Shown: piece by piece, positions 21,246 to 31,588 of the stretch
How the letters are laid out: every line of letters begins with the position of its first letter
Position numbering within the stretch: the stretch's first letter is position 1
Assembly: GCF_905404315.1 (NCBI RefSeq)
Contig: NC_066273.1
Coordinates: 10,540,001 to 10,604,000 of the forward strand
Direction: 5' to 3'
Length of the DNA stretch: 64,000 bases
Source of the DNA: Leptidea sinapis
Lineage: Eukaryota > Arthropoda > Insecta > Lepidoptera > Pieridae
Translations under genes and position numbers: made by a program
Notes under the pieces: model-generated
Told to the model about the DNA's origin: nothing
Database searches by the model: none
The model's input: the letters and a program-made list of their open reading frames with translations, nothing else

Positions 21246-23870
21246 TAAAAAAAAAATTCTAGTCAACCCAGACAAATTCTGGGTTCCCTGCGGAAACCTG
21301 ATGGTACCTTCACTAAGTCACCTGAAGAGACGGAGCAAATCCTTATAGAAACACACTTCCCTGGCTGCAAAATCATGCAGAAAATAGAGTGGATGGATGA
21401 ATACTCTTCTCCTGAAGAAAAAGACTGGCGGATAGCCCACAAGGTGGTTACCATTGAGAAAACAAAATGGGCCATTAATACCTTTCACCCTTTTAAGTCA
21501 GTGGGGCCGGACGAAATATTTCCTGCTTTGTTACAATGGGGGGGAGAGACCCTTCTAAACCTGCTGATTGACATATTCAGGGCGTGTCTAGCGCATGGAT
21601 ACATACCCCGAATATGGAGGGAGGTGAAAGTGATTTTCATACCAAAACCAGGTAAAAGTGACTACTCTAATGTTAGATCATTCAGACCCATTAGCCTTAC
21701 CTCCTTCATCTTGAAAACTCTGGAAAGGCTATGCGAGAGAGAACTGAGGGAAAACTACCTTCGAAGAATACCCTTACACCCTAATCAACTGCAAGCTGTA
21801 GTAAATGTAATAGAAGGTGCACTTTCAGAAAAGATCTTTTGCCTAGGAACCTTCATAGACATTGAAGGTGCCTTCGACAAGACAAAATTTACCAAAATAA
21901 AGGATGCCCTACAACGCCATGGAGTATGTACAACACGGAGTATGTACGTAATGTATGGATAACATGCTGAAAAGTAGAGTCATATTACTTGCTGAAGGTG
22001 AGTCACATAAAGCGATTGTTGCTAAAGGTTGCCCCCAAGGAGGTGTAATCTCGCCTCTTTTGTGGAACCTCGTTGTAAACGATCTGATTACCACCCTCAA
22101 CCAAAACCTATACTATACTGTAGGTTACGCAGATGATCTAACCATTTTAATATGCGGAAAGTTTGCTAATACAGTATGCGAAGTAACAAATGCAGCATTG
22201 AACATCGTGGAAAAATGGTGTAAAAACAACGACTTATCAGTTAATCCAACAAAAACGGAACTGATAATGTTTACTAACAAACGAGTTCTGGGAAACCACA
22301 AACTACCAAAACTGTTTGATACTGAACTCCAACTAACAAACGAGGTAAAGTATCTAGGAGTATTACTGGATAGTAAGCTGAATTGGAGTGCCCATATAGA
22401 GGCGAAAATAAAAACGGCTACTTTATCTTTCTGGCAATGCCGTAGAATGGTAGCAAAATCATGGGGTCTCGCCCCATATATCGTACTATGGCTTTACACA
22501 ACGGTAATACGTCCCATGTTATGTTACGGCGCAGTAGTCTGGTGGCCACGCACTAAACTTAAAACCACATGTAACAAACTACAACGTTTCCAAAGACTAG
22601 CCTGTATGGCCATCACAGGATGTATGCGAACTACACCTTCTGCAGCTTTAGAAACCATGCTGAATCTTCCAGCGCTACACCTATTCATAAAACAAGAGGC
22701 AGCCTCCGCTGCAGCAAGGTTAAAAACACAAAATCTTTGGAAGACCAATAAATCTGCTTCTTCAGAGGTCCTAAATGAGGTGATTATAAAGGAACCACTG
22801 CTGCTGGCAGTAAGTGTCAGGTCTCCAAAGCAATTTATTTTTGACAAGAAATATAAAATACAGCTGCATGAAGAACCGAAAGAGTGTCGTAATGGAAAGG
22901 AGCTCTGGATCTTCACTGACGGCTCGAAAACAAGGTCTGGAACGGGTTACGGAGTGTTTTCTGAAGATCTTAACATAAACATAGCTGCAACACTTGGTGC
23001 TCATAATTCTGTCTTCCAAGCGGAATGCATGGGCATCATCGAAGCGGCTATGGCGACTCTGACACGTAAGGTAAAGGATTACTCCACCCGGATCCTTACG
23101 GACAGCAAATCAGTACTACAAGCCCTACAAAGCAATATTATCACCTCAAAGCTTATATACAACTGTTACTGTTCCCTGACGGAAGTATGTGATAACAACA
23201 ATCGCGTAACTCTGCAGTGGATCAAGGGTCACAGTGGCTCCAGAGGTAATGATGCCGCTGACGAATTAGCAAGGATGGGCTCAGAAATGATAGCCATTGG
23301 ACCGGAACCAATAGTCCCTCTCCCCTCTGGTTGGCCCACATCAGTCATAAGGCAGCACACCAAGGAGCTACATAATAAATACTGGACGGAGATGAGTGGA
23401 TGCAGACAAGCAAAAGAGACTCTACCATGCATAGATCAGAGGCTCTCTCGTAAGCTGGTGAAACTCACACGATCAAGATTACGTAAGATAACTCATGTAA
23501 CAACGGGTCACGGCCCCTTTAACAAACATCTGTTTAATACAGGTGTCACTGACAGTCCCCTGTGCAGGGCTTGCATGAAGACAGAAGAAACGGCCACACA
23601 CCTCATCCTGGAGTGCTGAGGTGTGGCCACATACCGGGCCAAACACCTGGGGTCACCGAGGACTCTCCCCGAGGTCATGCGTGACATCAGAGGTTTGAGT
23701 AACTTCCTTGAGGAGTTGGGATGGCAAGATAAGCAACCCAACCCTATGACGCAAAATAGGCACACAGCAGTCGTCGAGTTGCGGAAAGTAGCCCATGAAT
23801 ACCTATACCTATACCTACCTATACCTAAAAAAATATATGGTATACCTACTATAATAATACCTAAAGTTTG
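21246..23870 (+). mobile_element. LOA-like LINE in ETAA1-like intron 2, two lesions
   Basis: It is antisense to the host gene and 5'-truncated. The RT-RNase H coding region runs 21375-23619 with a frameshift near 21940 and a TGA at 23617-23619; the frame continues after the TGA (GVATYRAKHLGSPRTLPEVM) to about 23870. The 3' end carries a (CCTATA)n-like repeat at 23798-23826. It is more diverged from the 10.9 kb LOA-like element than a duplicate would be, so it is a separate lineage. Confidence 0.85.
21375..23619 (+). pseudogene. RT-RNase H of the intronic LOA-like LINE
   Basis: Frame 1 (21375-21962): FHPFKSVGPDEIFPALLQWG, VRSFRPISLTSFILKTLERL, LGTFIDIEGAFDKTKF. Frame 2 (21955-23619): AKGCPQGGVISPLLWNLVVN, VGYADDLTILI (catalytic), VKYLGVLLDSKLNWSAHIEA, then RNase H WIFTDGSKTRSGTGYGVF, FQAECMGIIEAAM, LTDSKSVLQAL and WIKGHSGSRGNDAADELAR. 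Catalytic acids of both domains are present. One frameshift and one internal stop make it non-functional. Confidence 0.85.
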
Positions 23871-23985
23871 ATTAAACCTTATGAAATAAGCATAACTGAA
23901 GTACATAAATCATGATTATCATGTGTATCAGTTATTACGCAATATTTTGATAAGCATGATGAAAGGAAACAAAAATTAAACAAAC

Positions 23986-25008
23986 CTGAAATCTTTTCAT
24001 CACTCTTATTGAAGGGCATAGAATTATATCTTCCAAATGCCATGCCACTTGTCGAAGGTTTATTTGTATCTTTTATAGTCGGCGATTCAGGCATGGAGCT
24101 GTGTCTTCCAAAAATTGATTTTGGGCTATCTCCATGTACAATAAATTCTTGTAATACCCAGTTTGAATCTTTCTTATTAGTTTTCTTTTTTGAATCATCA
24201 AGCAAAGGTATTTGAGTTAATTTTTCTAAAGCACTATCATTTAAACATCCCGATAAGTTGTCAAATGAGTCATTGTTTAATTTTGGTGATTCATGCTTGT
24301 TTCTTTTGCGTAACAGAGGGGATTCTAATCTAATATTGCTGAGGATACTGTCCATTGAATCTTGATCTATCCTTTTTAAAGATTTCATGTTCTTAGTAGG
24401 CAAATTTTCAAGGCAGGGCCTTTTTGGTACTGTGTGATCATATTTAACTATCTGTTCTTCTACCACCTGGCTTGCCTTCAACAGACATTCATTCATTGAA
24501 TCATCTGATTCAATACCATTTTCGCTATCTTGTTTCACAAATTTTGAACTCAAAACATTTTTTCGAAGACAATGATTATTAGATTTGTAAGCTTTGGGTG
24601 AGCAATCAAACTCATTGAAAATGTCTTCTTCACTCCCGGATTGTGGATTAGGAGTAGCATTACTCGAATTAGATTTTTTCTTTATAATCTCATGAAGATT
24701 TTGATTTAACTCAATAAGTTCTTGGAATAATTCAGTGTTTTTCTGGGAGTCTTTAACAGTTCTACGTTTGGGTACTGCCTTCTCTATTAGTTTAACTCTA
24801 ACAGATTTCTTTGTTCTTCTACTCACTGGTGTGGTTTTTTCATGCCGTGTTTCAGCTTTAGGAGTGTAAAAATTCCAAACAACATCTGTTTCTCCGTCAG
24901 TACCATCTTGAGTACAAAGAAATGGAACAGGGCTAGATGCATCTGAGTCACATACGGAATCACTGTCTCTTAATGATGTATCCAAATGGTGTTCAGGAGT
25001 GGAACATG
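23986..25008 (-). CDS. ETAA1-like protein, central exon
   Basis: The acceptor (TTAGTTTTAG) lies above 25008 and the donor GTTTGT below 23986. Length is 1023, phase 1 at both ends, matching exons 1 and 3. It encodes residues 19-360. Features: TDVVWNFYTPKAE (residues 59-71) matches the ATR-activating motif of ETAA1 (acidic-x-x-W-[DN]-x-x-[ST]P); TTPVSRRTKKSVRVKL follows at the expected place; NTELFQELIELNQNLHEI (109-126) is a likely short coiled coil; the rest is Ser/Lys/Asn-rich and disordered, with DSFDNLSGCLND-type acidic patches. In vertebrates ETAA1 binds RPA-coated DNA and activates ATR. The assignment rests on motif order, read by eye. Confidence 0.75.
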
Positions 25009-25099
25009 CTAAAACTAATAATGATGTTAGTATTTTCATAGTAAAACCACATGACAATGTAAGAGTTAGGTATCAATAGTGTTTACATATTATATGTAC

Positions 25100-25154
25100 C
25101 TTTGTTTTTACTTTTAGCAACCATTTCTTTTGTGTAAAGTTTTCTTTTACTCAT
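25100..25154 (-). CDS. ETAA1-like protein, first coding exon
   Basis: ATG at 25154-25152, 18 codons (MSKRKLYTKEMVAKSKNK) plus one base, then donor GTACAT. The split codon G|CA joins exactly to exon 2 at 25008, giving ...KNKACSTPEHH. Intron 1 is 91 bases. A longer open frame through the intron starts at an in-frame ATG at 25057, but the phase-consistent spliced model is preferred. The basic N-terminus could serve in nuclear targeting (inference). Confidence 0.65.
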
Positions 25155-25732
25155 ATGTATGTTTACATTAATGAAAAATGAAGTTAAACAGCTATTGAAG
25201 TCAGTTTCCCAGTATATATATAGGCAGTAGATACAAATAATATTTTAAATAATGAATTAGGTATTGAATTTTTTTTTATTATAAGCCCATCCGTGCAGAT
25301 TTTCCAATAATGAAATTGGCTATGAAGTAGGATTTAGTATTGTGTGGCACGATTTTGGAAAAAACAAGAATGATTAGTACAAAAGATCTGGAATATTAGT
25401 AACACTAACTTAGTATATTTTTCTCAAAAAGGTCTACACTCTTACTAATCTACTTTACGAGGTCAGTTTATTACGTTTACGAGATTATTGTTTCGACAGA
25501 TTCGATTCGATTTATTTTTCTTATTTAATATACTTTTTTTTTTTTTGGTTTACCATCAATTTGACAATTGCGAATTGACTACAAAGAATATGGATACTAA
25601 TTGACTTTGACATTTTGTTAGTGTGGTACGTTCTGACAAATCACAAGTCTATGCTCATCAAGATCAAGCCTAGAGAAGTATTAAGTTGAGCTGTACAGCA
25701 CTGGCTTGACTTTTCTAACCTACCCAAAACGC

Positions 25733-26470
25733 AATGCACCGCTCTTCGACAACACTTCCCTAAAAGCCTCGCCTAGTATCGGAATACTGGGTCTCGAAAT
25801 CTCGAGCGATTGCCAATTCCGTGGCCATCTAGAGGGCAAAGCCAAATTGGCTTCAAAGAAACTGGGCGTCATTAATAGAGCACGGCAATACTTCAAGCCG
25901 GCCCACATTCTAGCGCTGTACAAAGCGCAGGTCCGGCCACACATGGAGTATTGCTGTCATCTCTGGTCTGGCGCACCCCAGTATCAGCTCGATCCATTTG
26001 ACCGCGTGCAACGCAGAGCAGCTCGAATTGCCGGGGACCCAGTACTCTGTGAACGGCTGGATCACTTGGCGTTGCGTAGAGACGTCGCTTCATTGTGTGT
26101 CTTCTACCGCATTTATCACGGGGAGTGTTCCGAAGAGCTGTTTTACCTAATTCCTGCCGCCGAATTCCACCTTCGCACGACACGCCACAAGTTAGGAAAT
26201 CATCCTCACCATCTGGATGTGTGGCGGTCCTCCACAGTGCGGTTTACAAGGAGCTTTCTTCCACGTACTACAAAGCTGTGGAATGAACTTCCTAGTGCGG
26301 TGGACGATACGACATGGGTACCTTCAAAAAAAGCGCGTACACCTTCCTTAAAGGCCGGCAACGCTCCTGTGATTCCTCTGGTGTTGCAAGAGAGTATGGG
26401 CGGTGGTGATCACTTAACAACAGGTGACCTGTACGCTCGTTTGTCCTCCTATTCCATAAAAAAAATGCAC
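25733..26470 (+). mobile_element. LINE family A copy with target-site duplication
   Basis: This copy is truncated at the 5' end inside the post-RT region (begins CGCTCTTCGACAACACTTCC) and ends TCCTATTCCATA plus A-run. AATGCAC at 25733-25739 is repeated at 26464-26470, a plausible 7-bp duplication. The frame 25706-26473 is open but shifts near 26300, where a 7-base loss removes part of the CAVFPG block. It lies ~580 bases upstream of the ETAA1-like start codon, in divergent orientation. Confidence 0.85.
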
Positions 26471-26622
26471 TGAAGAAAGACAGACATATCTCAACTTATC
26501 TGTATTGAAATGCAAAACAATAACTTGAAGCCATTTTATTTCATAATGAACACCAGTCTGGTTACCATTGCGTGTGTGATTTAAAGAAGTGAATTTTTTA
26601 TATTGTTCATTTCTGAAAACGC

Positions 26623-27489
26623 ATGGCTTGAGTTGCTTATGGTTGTAAAACCCGTAGCAGTGAGAAATAAGGGAATTTGTCATTTCACATGTTTTGAGCT
26701 ATTTTGACGAATGTGTCAATGTACAATATTGAATTTTGATATAACTTTCTGACACACTTATGTTTATGCTTTCCGTATTTAAATAAATTAACTCATATTA
26801 TAGCCATTTTCTTTTTAAAAATGCTAAATATTGGTTTCATAGTGTTGTGCAGTCACAATCTTATTATCGATACGATAAACATAGTAATCTACAGTAAATA
26901 TGACTGCTTCATAAAGATTATATTACCCAATATTTATTAATTTTGTTAGTCTTACCAACTAGACATATTATTCAACATAAGATCAATAATTATGAGTATT
27001 ACAATTTATGTATCTAATTTAAAGGTATGCACAACACACTAAACTAAAAAACGAATGCTAAAAACAATTTAGAAAACTACCTATTTATATGTTCGTAAAA
27101 CTCTGAGAGCCACATAAATTGCCATGCCAACTAGACATATAATTCAACATAAGATCAATAATTATGAGTATTACAATTTATATATCTAATTTAAAGGTAT
27201 GCACAACACACTAAACTAAAAAACGAATGCTAAAAACAATTTAGAAAACTACCTATTTATATGTTCGTAAAACTCTGAGAGCCACATAAATTGCCATGCC
27301 CATATGGAATATTAAGTAGGGATTTTTTTTTATTTTCTATTAATTATATTTTTTTGTGTAGGTTCCTGGCGGATGAAAAATTTGAAAGATGTCTGAATAT
27401 CGGCTCTAAACAGAAAAAATGGAAGCCTTCAAAACATTCATGGCTTAGTACTAAGCATTTTGTTAGAAATTCTTATTTGGATGGCTAGA
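26623..27489 (+). pseudogene. THAP-domain gene relic, two exon-like parts
   Basis: Part 1 (26623-26700) reads MA-stop-VAYGCKTRSSEK-stop-GNLSFHMF, the N-terminal pattern of a THAP zinc finger with the first Cys codon changed to TGA. After an intron-like gap ending TTTTTTGTGTAG, part 2 (27361-27489) reads ERCLNIGSKQKKWKPSKHSW LS and TKHFVRNSYLDG, matching the W..P..(S/T)..(C)..HF end of the domain; the third Cys is Ser here. THAP domains bind DNA in transcription factors and in P-element-type transposases; which of these this came from cannot be told. Confidence 0.6.
26955..27298. repeat. 172-bp tandem duplication
   Basis: Unit 1 is 26955-27126 and unit 2 is 27127-27298; they differ at only about two positions (for example TATTA/TATAA). 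Both lie in the intron-like gap of the THAP relic. The near identity indicates a recent event, or an assembly artefact. Confidence 0.9.
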
Positions 27490-28480
27490 GAAGAAATGTG
27501 CTTTGCACAGATGCTGTGCTGACCATTTTCAAAAGTCCTATTATATGCGAAAAGTGTAATCCAAAATAAGTGAACTCATATTACCCTGGTGAAAATAGAC
27601 GCCACCAATCACTTCTGTATTTTTTTTTTCATTACAGTTTTACAGTTGAGTTATTATTTCACCGGAAGTCTCATCAAAATGGGTTCACTATAACATAACA
27701 AAAAAAATTTCATAAAATAACTTATCATTCCATTATAACTACTATAGTCAGGACTCTAATAATGATCAGGAAATATAAGATTGTGTTGTGTAAACAAAAT
27801 ATCATAAGCTTGGAGTGCCGCCGGCAGCGGAGTCATGCCAAATAGCTGAGCTAACCGCTTAACGATAACTTTCACGTAAGTTTGATTAAGTTCTAATTAT
27901 GGGATCCATCACAAAGTAACAGAAATCCTCAATTCTTAGGGGCAAATTAACAATACTCGGCCGAATTTTTTAAATGCTATCCGGATATTATAGATACCGT
28001 AACGCTAATATGCTCAAGTAATTGTCGTGGTCGAATATGATGATCAATTGAGCAACTTAACGGTTTACTTACTTTATTCCTTATCTGTAGCAGAATTTCT
28101 CACTGTCTGTAATCATATTGCAATGCGCTTGCGTTCGTTGCTGATTGCACCATGACTCAACGTTCTATGTTTGCACTCTTCGCAAGTCTCTTTTGAAATT
28201 GTCCTCGAGGTAGATTTACTCTATTGAGATAGGCGTAACTCCCTGACTTAGTTGGTTTCATTAAACAGCGGTGTCTCTTATGAGCAGCACGTTTAGTTGG
28301 TTTCCACATATTATTCAGACAAATTAATTGGTTTACTTCAGATTTACTAAAAATCTAAAAAAAACTTGCAAAAAACAACCGACTTAAAAAAACTTTTCCA
28401 AAATAATATAATATGCACTAAAAAGTAAAAAAATAATTACATTTTCTTGAGTTTATGGTGCTCATGTAATAACTCTCTTA
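27490..28480. other. Intergenic stretch with one unassigned open segment
   Basis: Mostly AT-rich with no gene recognised, apart from the minus-strand open segment at 28130-28311 described separately and a fragment near 28370 (ACAACCGACTTAAAAAAAC) similar to the foldback arm at 40.5 kb. Confidence 0.45.
28130..28311 (-). other. Unassigned conserved-looking open segment
   Basis: Minus-strand reading from ATG at about 28311: MWKPTKRAAHKRHRCLMKPT, KSGSYAYLNRVNLPRGQFQK and RLAKSANIER, then a stop, then VMVQSATNASALQYDYR in the same frame. The composition is protein-like (basic, few stops) but I do not recognise the family. It could be a relic of a host gene or of a mobile element. Confidence 0.35.
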
Positions 28481-28640
28481 TCTATAAATATAAAATAGAA
28501 TGTATGTTTGTATGTTCTCTAATGACTCCTAAACTATTCGACCGATCTCAATGAAATCTTTTGTAATAGATTCGTTGAAGCTCAAGGAAGGTTTACATAT
28601 ATAATTTATATGGCAAAAGAACGTTTGCCAGGACAGCTTG
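28481..28640 (+). mobile_element. Mini-Helitron (non-autonomous)
   Basis: It starts A|TCTATAAATATAAAATAGAA and ends GCCAGGACAGCTTG|T, close to the lepidopteran Helitron 3' form (GCCGGGTCAGCTAG|T). A related 3' half lies at 57539-57636 on the other strand. No transposase; a deletion derivative. Confidence 0.6.
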
Positions 28641-29002
28641 TTTTAAATATAATTGGGAACCTACTTTTTGAACGGAATGGGTTTGAGAGGATCGCTTGGA
28701 GGCAACTGTTAGAATCTGAAAGGATAATGAAGTTGTTCAAACTGTGGTACTTAATGAATAATGGGCATTTGGGAATAGTGGGCCTTACAATAGCCTGGTT
28801 ACAATGAGCAATTTAAAAAAACTGTCAATTGTCAAGTACAATGATGTTGTCATTGCCGAGTTGTCATTTGTCAGACGTCAATTCAGTTAATCGCAGACCT
28901 TCTGAAAGGGTAGTCGTGTGTTGTTATTTACGCTTGTCGCGATGTGTTACTGGAAGTGACAATATAATCTCAGTGTTCGAGTGATAAAAGAACTGGTGCA
29001 AG

Positions 29003-29144
29003 ATGTTGGCTGACGGAGAAATAGTAGGGGATGGGTCGTGGAACCTCACGATCTACGTAACCGATTTGAGCCAGAAGCGGACTATGGTTGTCAAGGGAGA
29101 CATGCACATCGGCGGAGTTATGCTAAAATTAACAGAGAGTTTTG
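29003..29144 (+). CDS. Kindlin (fermitin / unc-112-related), first coding exon
   Basis: ATG at 29003 in a good context (GCAAGATG), 47 codons plus one base, then donor GTAAGG. It reads MLADGEIVGDGSWNLTIYVT, DLSQKRTMVVKGDMHIGG and VMLKLTESF, an unmistakable kindlin F0 N-terminus (MLADG...GSW.L...VTDL......G..HIGGVMLKL). Kindlin works with talin at integrin tails in cell-matrix adhesions. The next exon (expected around WSDHALWWP) was not found to the right, so intron 1 probably exceeds 34 kb. This intron contains the I-like LINE and many other elements. Confidence 0.85.
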
Positions 29145-29554
29145 GTAAGGCATTACTCATCATCATATATAGATTACATGTGTATTGAAGCCTGTGGTTT
29201 TCCCCTGTTAATATAAGTTGGTGATTTAACAAATTGTGAGAAAATATTTTCTGTAAATATTACATTCCATTTTAAACTTGCTAATCTAGAATGGTATGAG
29301 ACTATAATTTTTCTCTCTTGTAAATAAAAGTACAGTATGTTCTTAACAATAAAAGGTGCAAAACAAGGCTATAAACTACACATGTTTAATCTTAATATTG
29401 GTATATTGCTAATAAATTATGCAGTCTGGGTATTCATAATATTATGTAGATATACATTCTGTCTGGTCTCTTTCATTGTTCAAATATACAATTAAATAGG
29501 AATACATCAAGAACTGTAACAATAATATAGTGGCCGGGTGCTAAAAGGGCCAAC

Positions 29555-29615
29555 ATAAATTTTTGCTCTTAAAAGTGAATTTAATTGTTATAACACTAGA
29601 AAATAAGAGATAGTT
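29555..29615 (+). mobile_element. LINE B sliver
   Basis: TTTTTGCTCTTAAAAGTGAA and TTGTTATAACACTAGAAA match 7943-7985 of the LINE B copy. Only ~60 bases remain. Confidence 0.55.
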
Positions 29616-29657
29616 TGTTACTGGCTTACCAAAGTCCCAGTAGCAATTCAATTGTTA

Positions 29658-29990
29658 TCTATATATATTAAAATGAATTGCTGTTCGTTAGTCTTGCTAA
29701 AACTCGAGAACGGCTGGACCAATTTGGCTAATTTTGGTCTTGAATTATTTGTGCAAATCCAGAGAAGGTTTAAAAGGTGAATAAATAGGAAAATGCTGCT
29801 AAATTAAATAAAAACAACAAATTTGTTTTTCCTTTGATGTGTCGATACATAATTTCTATGAGAGAATTTATTGACGCACAGTTTGACAGTTCTGCTGTGA
29901 AACAATTTCATTATGACAGCAGGGTGCATATTTTACGAAGTAATCTTTGATGTTATGATATATTATTGACAAACATGTGGGTTTTTCGGT
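29658..29990 (+). mobile_element. Helitron 5' part
   Basis: Begins A|TCTATATATATTAAAATGAA followed by TTGCTGTTCGTTAGTC and AAACTCGAGAACGGCTGGAC, a 5' end I associate with lepidopteran Helitrons. No helicase reading frame is visible. Its 3' end may be the GTCAGCTGG at 35579, across the nested LINE. Confidence 0.5.
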
Positions 29991-30187
29991 AGCTAACACG
30001 CGTGAGTCGAGTGTTATTACAGTTTATAATTACATTTTCTCACAGTGCCTATTAATAACTTGTGTATAGCAGTTTTTATTATCTTATTGGTGGTGGAGTA
30101 TTTTTACTAGTAAGTATTTATTAACAATTTAACATAGATATCTAATTGCGTGCTTACTAACTTAGACTTACTACCAACTTATCCATT

Positions 30188-31588
30188 ATGGATATAACCC
30201 CCCCAGAACCTCCGGATCCTCCGGATATTCCATTACCTGGATCGAAACGTCGTTTACAGGACAGCGCAACACATAACGCAAATGCAGTCTCTAAAAAGAC
30301 AATTATTGATACCGATATGGCTTCTGCATCCATACAGAATATATATAATCACCCAACTTTAGTTGTGGGGATTAAAGAATACACCTCATTAGATAAAGGT
30401 CCATTTATTATTCATGTTTCCCGCACTGAAGAAGATCCCTCTTCAGGTTTAACAATAAGACCTATAAAATTTGGTCAACTTTTACACAGACATAAAGTTG
30501 CCAATATATGCCCGGATGGTATTCAAAAAGTTGGTAGGAATAAAATAGCAGTAACCTTCAAATCAGCATCAGATGCCAACAAATTTTTAGATAACCCACT
30601 TTTAACTGCAAACAAATATGAAGCAAATATACCTAATTATAATATTACAAAGATGGGTATTGTCCGCCAGGTTCCGGTGGACTTATCCATGAATGAGTTT
30701 GTCGAGTCAGTTGATCTTCCCACAGGTTGTGGAAAGATTTTAAAAGCTCGCAGACTCAATAGAAAAGTTATTGAGGATAACAAAGTTTCCTGGATCCCAA
30801 CCCAAACTATAGTTATTACTTTCCAAGGACAATCACTCCCTACCAGAATATTCCTATTCCATAACTCCCTTCCAGTAGAAACTTACCTCTTCCCCACCAT
30901 TCAATGTCAGAACTGCAGCAGATTTGGACACATTAAAACTACATGCAGATCCAACTCAAGGTGTTATAAATGTGCCCAATCCCACTCTGGTGACTCATGT
31001 AATATACTAGAAAAAGATGCAAATTGTATTAATTGTTCTGGACAACATTTTTCCACCAATAAAGGTTGTCCTGAACATGGTAGGCAAAGAACAATTAAAA
31101 TAATAATGTCACAAGAGAACATCTCTTATGTAGAGGCAGCAAAGCGTTGCCCAAAATCTACAAGGCCATTCACAGAAATTCTAAGTAATCCTTCCTCATC
31201 CCATAATGCCCCTACAACCCACACGAGCCAGACTAGTATTCCTTCTGCTCCAACTACCTCATATAGGAAAACGGTTACTTCTCTTCCACACTCTAGAGCC
31301 CCATTAAGCAAGTCCTATGATAAAGCTGCTCATCAGGCCATTATTGCTGAGGTACCTTCAGTGTTCCCCAATGGCTCAGCATTAATGCATCAGTCTATTC
31401 CCTCCTCTACAGTACAGAATGAAAACCTCCTGGAGGTTCTCCTTTCACTCATTCTAAGTCTCATATCAAGTAACACTCTTAACATACCGTCCAACGTTGC
31501 CCATAAACTATCTCACATCTTATCCCTTTGTAACAATCATGGCCCCAGTGACCATCCTTCAATGGAATACCAGAAGCCTACGTCCTAG
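30188..31588 (+). CDS. LINE ORF1, Gag-like zinc-knuckle protein
   Basis: It has 466 residues from ATG at 30188. A proline-rich start (PPEPPDPPDIPLPG) precedes a nucleic-acid-binding fold of the Gag-like/PRE_C2HC type (about residues 60-200). Three CCHC-type knuckles follow near residues 235-300: CQNCSRFGHIKTTC, CYKCAQSHSGDSC and CINCSGQHFSTNKGC. The C-terminal third is Ser/Thr/Pro-rich. In I-group LINEs ORF1 coats the RNA and acts as a nucleic-acid chaperone. No internal stop; it overlaps the ORF2 start by 50 bases. Confidence 0.85.
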   Translation: MDITPPEPPDPPDIPLPGSKRRLQDSATHNANAVSKKTIIDTDMASASIQNIYNHPTLVVGIKEYTSLDKGPFIIHVSRTEEDPSSGLTIRPIKFGQLLHRHKVANICPDGIQKVGRNKIAVTFKSASDANKFLDNPLLTANKYEANIPNYNITKMGIVRQVPVDLSMNEFVESVDLPTGCGKILKARRLNRKVIEDNKVSWIPTQTIVITFQGQSLPTRIFLFHNSLPVETYLFPTIQCQNCSRFGHIKTTCRSNSRCYKCAQSHSGDSCNILEKDANCINCSGQHFSTNKGCPEHGRQRTIKIIMSQENISYVEAAKRCPKSTRPFTEILSNPSSSHNAPTTHTSQTSIPSAPTTSYRKTVTSLPHSRAPLSKSYDKAAHQAIIAEVPSVFPNGSALMHQSIPSSTVQNENLLEVLLSLILSLISSNTLNIPSNVAHKLSHILSLCNNHGPSDHPSMEYQKPTS

